A program made the position numbers and the translations under genes. Of a DNA stretch of 64,000 bases, positions 61,048-64,000 are shown in pieces. This DNA comes from Mycobacterium malmoense. GTDB lineage: Bacteria; Actinomycetota; Actinomycetes; Mycobacteriales; Mycobacteriaceae. The notes under the pieces were generated by a model. The model made no database searches, was not told where the DNA came from, and saw nothing but the letters and a program-made list of their open reading frames with translations. The first letter of the stretch is position 1; each line of letters starts with the position of its first letter. The stretch lies in contig NZ_CP080999.1 in assembly GCF_019645855.1 (NCBI RefSeq), forward strand, positions 3,720,001 through 3,784,000, given 5' to 3'.

Positions 61048-61827
61048 TCAGCTGCCGAACGCCTTCGGCGGCGGGGGCCCGTCGGGCAGCACACCCGGAT
61101 AGGGCAACGCCAGCGCCTGGCGCTGTGCGGCAAACAATGTGTCGCAGGCGCCCAGCGCCACGTCGAGCAATTTGTCCAGCGTCGACCGCGGGAACGTCGC
61201 CCCCTCGCCGGTGCCCTGAACCTCCACGAGGGTCCCGGTGTCGGTGGCCACGACGTTCATGTCGACCTCGGCGCGCGAGTCTTCCTCATAGGGCAAGTCC
61301 ACCCGGATCCTGCCGTCGACGACGCCGACGCTGACCGCCGCGATGGCACACGACAGCGGCCGCGGATCCGACAGCTTGCCCGCCGCCGACAGGTAGGTCA
61401 CGGCGTCGGCCAACGCGACGTAGGCGCCCGTGATGGCCGCCGTGCGGGTGCCGCCGTCGGCCTGCAACACGTCACAGTCGACGGCAATGGTGTTCTCCCC
61501 CAACGCCGCCAGGTCGATGCACGCCCGCAGCGACCGGCCAATCAGCCGGCTGATCTCCTGGGTGCGCCCGCTAAGCCGGCCCTTCACCGATTCCCGGTCG
61601 GAGCGCGTGTGGGTGGCCGACGGCAGCATCGCGTATTCCGCGGTCAGCCACCCCAGACCCGAGCCCTTGCGCCAGCGTGGCACCCCCTCGGTGACGCTGG
61701 CGGTGCACATGACCTTGGTGTGACCGAATTCGATCAGTACCGAACCCGCCGGGTGATCGGTGAATCCGCGGGTGATGACTACGGGGCGAAGCTCGTCGTC
61801 AAGGCGGCCGTCTTCTCGTTTGGACAC
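61048..61827 (-). CDS. rphA: Ribonuclease PH
   Basis: A 259-residue phosphorolytic 3'-exonuclease that trims tRNA 3' ends. The conserved DELRPVVITRGFTDHPAGSVLI near the start, TAEYAMLP, SRLIGRSLRA and the DCDVLQADGGTRTAAITGA segment are all present. It is the Rv1340 homologue in a conserved operon with the phosphodiesterase upstream and rdgB downstream. The ATG at 61827 is standard. Confidence 0.94.
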   Translation of the reverse strand: MSKREDGRLDDELRPVVITRGFTDHPAGSVLIEFGHTKVMCTASVTEGVPRWRKGSGLGWLTAEYAMLPSATHTRSDRESVKGRLSGRTQEISRLIGRSLRACIDLAALGENTIAVDCDVLQADGGTRTAAITGAYVALADAVTYLSAAGKLSDPRPLSCAIAAVSVGVVDGRIRVDLPYEEDSRAEVDMNVVATDTGTLVEVQGTGEGATFPRSTLDKLLDVALGACDTLFAAQRQALALPYPGVLPDGPPPPKAFGS

Positions 61828-61850
61828 CCGGCAACCCTAACGCGGCTGGC

Positions 61851-62633
61851 TCAGACCCTTTCAGAGCGGCGGACATCGAACGTCTCGCCGCAGACCACCG
61901 CGTGCACGGGACCGTCGAACTCGGCCTTGGCCTCGCTGATTACGTCCTCGCGCGAAGTCCACGGCGGGATATGGGTCAGCAGCAGCTCGCGAGCGCCGGC
62001 CCGCGCCGCCGTCCTGCCGGCCTCCGTGCCCGACAGGTGCAGGGCGGGCGGACGATCCGGCGCGTGTGTCCAGGAGGCCTCGCACAGGAAAACGTCGGCG
62101 TCGCGGGCCAATTCGACGAGCTGATCGCAGACGCCGGTGTCGCCGCTGTAGACCAATGAGGCACCGCTGGGATCGGTGATCCGCAGGCCGTACGACTCGG
62201 TGGGGTGCGCCACCACCCGCGGCACCACCGTGAGCGCACCGAATTTCACCGGCTCGCCGTCGACCCAGTGACGAACATCGAAAATGTCCGAGCAGTCGTC
62301 GATCTCCCCGCCATAGGGCGACGACGCGGCCCCCAACCGCGACCAGGTGTCGCTCGGGCCGTACAGCAACGCCTTACCGGCGGGGCGCGACGGGTGGTAG
62401 CGACGCCAGACGAACAGGCCCGGCATGTCCAAGCAGTGGTCGGCGTGCAGATGAGACAACAGCACGTTCACCGAACCGGGATCGGCGTAGCGCTGCAGCG
62501 CGCCCAGCACGCCCCCGCCGAAGTCGAGAACCAGCGGCGGAGTGTCCGGGGCCCGAAGCAGATAACCGGACGCGGGCGAATCCGGGCCCACCACGCTGCC
62601 CGAGCAGCCGAGCACGGTTATTCGCACGGACAC
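61851..62633 (-). CDS. MBL-fold phosphodiesterase (Rv1339 homologue)
   Basis: A 260-residue metallo-beta-lactamase-fold protein. Metal ligands are seen in SHLHADHCLDM, VAHPTESYG, VYSGDTGVC and LLTHIPPWT. Its M. tuberculosis homologue Rv1339 has been reported to hydrolyse cAMP. The GTG at 62633 is a likely start, with a second GTG two codons on. It lies between murI and rph in the conserved order. Confidence 0.88.
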   Translation of the reverse strand: MSVRITVLGCSGSVVGPDSPASGYLLRAPDTPPLVLDFGGGVLGALQRYADPGSVNVLLSHLHADHCLDMPGLFVWRRYHPSRPAGKALLYGPSDTWSRLGAASSPYGGEIDDCSDIFDVRHWVDGEPVKFGALTVVPRVVAHPTESYGLRITDPSGASLVYSGDTGVCDQLVELARDADVFLCEASWTHAPDRPPALHLSGTEAGRTAARAGARELLLTHIPPWTSREDVISEAKAEFDGPVHAVVCGETFDVRRSERV

Positions 62634-62704
62634 TACTGTGCCATGCCCGATACCACGATGTAGAAAACATCACCGCATTGATGTGACCAGAATCTCGTCG
62701 CGAC

Positions 62705-63532
62705 CTAGCGCACGCGGGATTGGCCGACGGGCTGCACGCCGGTCACCGCCGGACCCAGGAATCGCGCCGCCAGTTTGGTGAACGCCTCGGGATCGCCGGT
62801 GGCTTCGAAGACGCGGGAAGGCGGGGCGGCGTCGGGATCGTCCGGGTGCGGCCGCAGCAACTCCCGCTCGGTGAGCACCCGAACCACTTCCTTGGCGGTT
62901 TCCTCGGCGCTCGACACCAACGTCACGTGTTCGCCCATCGCCAGTTGGATCAGCCCGGACAGCAGCGGATAGTGCGTGCACCCCAGCACCAGCGTGTCGA
63001 CCCGGGCGCGCTGCAGCGGCTCGAGATAGCCCTCGGCCAGTCCGAGCACCTGACGACCGCTGGTCACGCCGCGCTCGACGAAGTCGACGAACCGCGGGCA
63101 GGCCACCGCGGTGATCTCGGTGTCGCGGGCGGCGGCGAACGCGTCCTGATAGGCGTGCGAGTTGATGGTCGCCCGCGTTCCGATCACGCCGATGCGGCCG
63201 TTGCGAGTGGTGGCGACCGCGCGGCGCACCGCGGGCAGGATCACCTCGACGACGGGCACGTGGTAGCGCTCGCGGGCGTCCCGCAGGCACGCCGCGGACG
63301 CGGTGTTGCAGGCGATCACCAACGCCTTGACGCCGCGGTCGACCAGGTCGTCACCGATGGCCAGGGCGTGCGCGCGGACCTCGGAAATGGTGAGCGGGCC
63401 GTAGGGGCCGTTGGCGGTGTCGCCGACGTAGACGATGTCCTCGTCGGGCAGTTGGTCGATGATGGCCCGCGCGACGGTCAATCCCCCGACGCCGGAGTCG
63501 AAGACCCCGACGGGCGCCAACGGCGAGCTCAT
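62705..63532 (-). CDS. murI: Glutamate racemase
   Basis: A 275-residue racemase that makes D-glutamate for peptidoglycan. The two catalytic Cys are in IACNTASAACL near 75 and LGCTHYPLL near 185; VGVFDSGVGGLTVARAI and VYVGDTANGPYG are the N-terminal signatures. The ATG at 63532 overlaps the stop of the rhomboid gene (ATGA at 63529-63532), so the frame's upstream extension is not used. Confidence 0.94.
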   Translation of the reverse strand: MSSPLAPVGVFDSGVGGLTVARAIIDQLPDEDIVYVGDTANGPYGPLTISEVRAHALAIGDDLVDRGVKALVIACNTASAACLRDARERYHVPVVEVILPAVRRAVATTRNGRIGVIGTRATINSHAYQDAFAAARDTEITAVACPRFVDFVERGVTSGRQVLGLAEGYLEPLQRARVDTLVLGCTHYPLLSGLIQLAMGEHVTLVSSAEETAKEVVRVLTERELLRPHPDDPDAAPPSRVFEATGDPEAFTKLAARFLGPAVTGVQPVGQSRVR

Positions 63533-64000
63533 GTCGTCGGCCGCCGTGCGCGAGCCTTGCGTTCGGGGCCGGACAAGATATAGGCGGCCAGGACGCCCGC
63601 GAGCGCACCGCACAGGTGGCCCTGCCAGGACACGCCGCCGCATTTGTCGAGGACGGGCACGGCGCTGACGAGGATCCCGCCGTAGGCGAACAGCACCACC
63701 AGGCCGGTGATGACGTCCCAGAACCTGCGCACGAATATCCCGAAGACCAGCAGGAACGTCAGCCAGCCGAAGATGAGGCCCGAGGCCCCGATGTGGTCGG
63801 ACTCAAAGCGGCAGCCGCCCCAGTTGCCGATGAGCCAGGTGCCGAGACCGCCGACGATCCACACGATCACGGTGGCCCAGACGAATCGGGACATGCCGGC
63901 CAGCGTCATCAAAAACCCCAACACCAGCGCGGGGACCGTGTTGGCGAACAGGTGTGTCCAGCTCGCGTGCAGGAACGGCGCCCAGATGATCCCCCACAGC
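63529..64000 (-). CDS. Rhomboid-family intramembrane protease, 5' end missing (Rv1337 homologue)
   Basis: The C-terminal part of a rhomboid protease; the gene runs off the right edge. The frame continues unbroken to 64000, and includes HASWTHLFANTVPALVLGF (His/His/Asn of loop and helix 2), the catalytic Ser in HIGASGLIFGW, and the catalytic His in WQGHLCGALAG. Several membrane helices are visible. It overlaps murI by four bases, as expected for the conserved block. The true start is outside the window. Confidence 0.88.
   Translation of the reverse strand, partial: LWGIIWAPFLHASWTHLFANTVPALVLGFLMTLAGMSRFVWATVIVWIVGGLGTWLIGNWGGCRFESDHIGASGLIFGWLTFLLVFGIFVRRFWDVITGLVVLFAYGGILVSAVPVLDKCGGVSWQGHLCGALAGVLAAYILSGPERKARARRPTT

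Noticed and set aside
1..64000. CRISPR arrays, IS elements, phage genes or rRNA
   Set aside because: No spaced direct repeats, transposases, integrases or rRNA-like sequence were seen; the repeats present are isolated palindromes.

Overview
This window (about two-thirds G+C) is from a slow-growing Mycobacterium, probably of or near the M. avium complex. The evidence is a PPE protein with the PPW-type C-terminus, the mycobactin importer pair irtA/irtB, lprD, and the conserved block rhomboid-murI-cAMP phosphodiesterase-rph-rdgB in the order of M. tuberculosis Rv1337-Rv1341, read here on the minus strand. The species call is inference. No phage, IS element, CRISPR array or rRNA is visible; there is one tRNA (Leu, anticodon TAG).

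Layout. 0-4.3 kb: a VapBC toxin-antitoxin pair, a secreted protein of unknown function behind an AT-rich leader with an 11-C tract, a DUF1876 (Rv1738-like) protein and an SDR. 4.3-47.3 kb: about 38 catabolic genes in divergent and convergent transcription units: two cytochrome P450s, three F420-type LLM oxidoreductases, a KshA-like Rieske oxygenase, an aldehyde dehydrogenase, an SCP-x type thiolase, a classical thiolase, five acyl-CoA synthetases, a heteromeric and a homomeric acyl-CoA dehydrogenase, six crotonases, two CaiB-type CoA transferases, a carboxyltransferase beta subunit, a dihydrodipicolinate-synthase-like aldolase, three amidohydrolases of the ACMSD type, a hotdog thioesterase, SDRs, and TetR and GntR regulators. 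Many neighbours overlap by 1-14 bases, so the units are tight operons. 47.4-53.5 kb: acyl-CoA dehydrogenase, fatty acyl-AMP ligase, APH-like kinase, PPE. 53.6-58.7 kb: irtB, irtA and a TetR gene behind an IdeR-like box. 58.8-64 kb: conserved housekeeping block, ending in a rhomboid gene cut by the window edge.

How it fits together. The large cluster has the parts needed to oxidise a hydrophobic cyclic or branched compound (P450, Rieske oxygenase, F420 enzymes, ALDH), attach CoA, shorten it by beta-oxidation-like steps, and cleave rings or C-C bonds (crotonases, Ltp-type thiolase, aldolase, amidohydrolases). The substrate cannot be read from the sequence; steroid-like, terpenoid or aromatic compounds are all possible. 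Its most notable regulatory feature is a short palindromic core, TTAC(A/T)GTAA or a close variant, in all five divergent promoter regions between 6.6 and 41.2 kb, including that of the TetR gene at 41.4 kb, and in front of two further operons. This suggests one regulon under that TetR. A second theme is iron: IdeR-like boxes precede the PPE gene and the TetR-irtA-irtB operon, and the mbtL-mbtM-mbtN-mbtK genes that sit beside irtA in M. tuberculosis are missing here.
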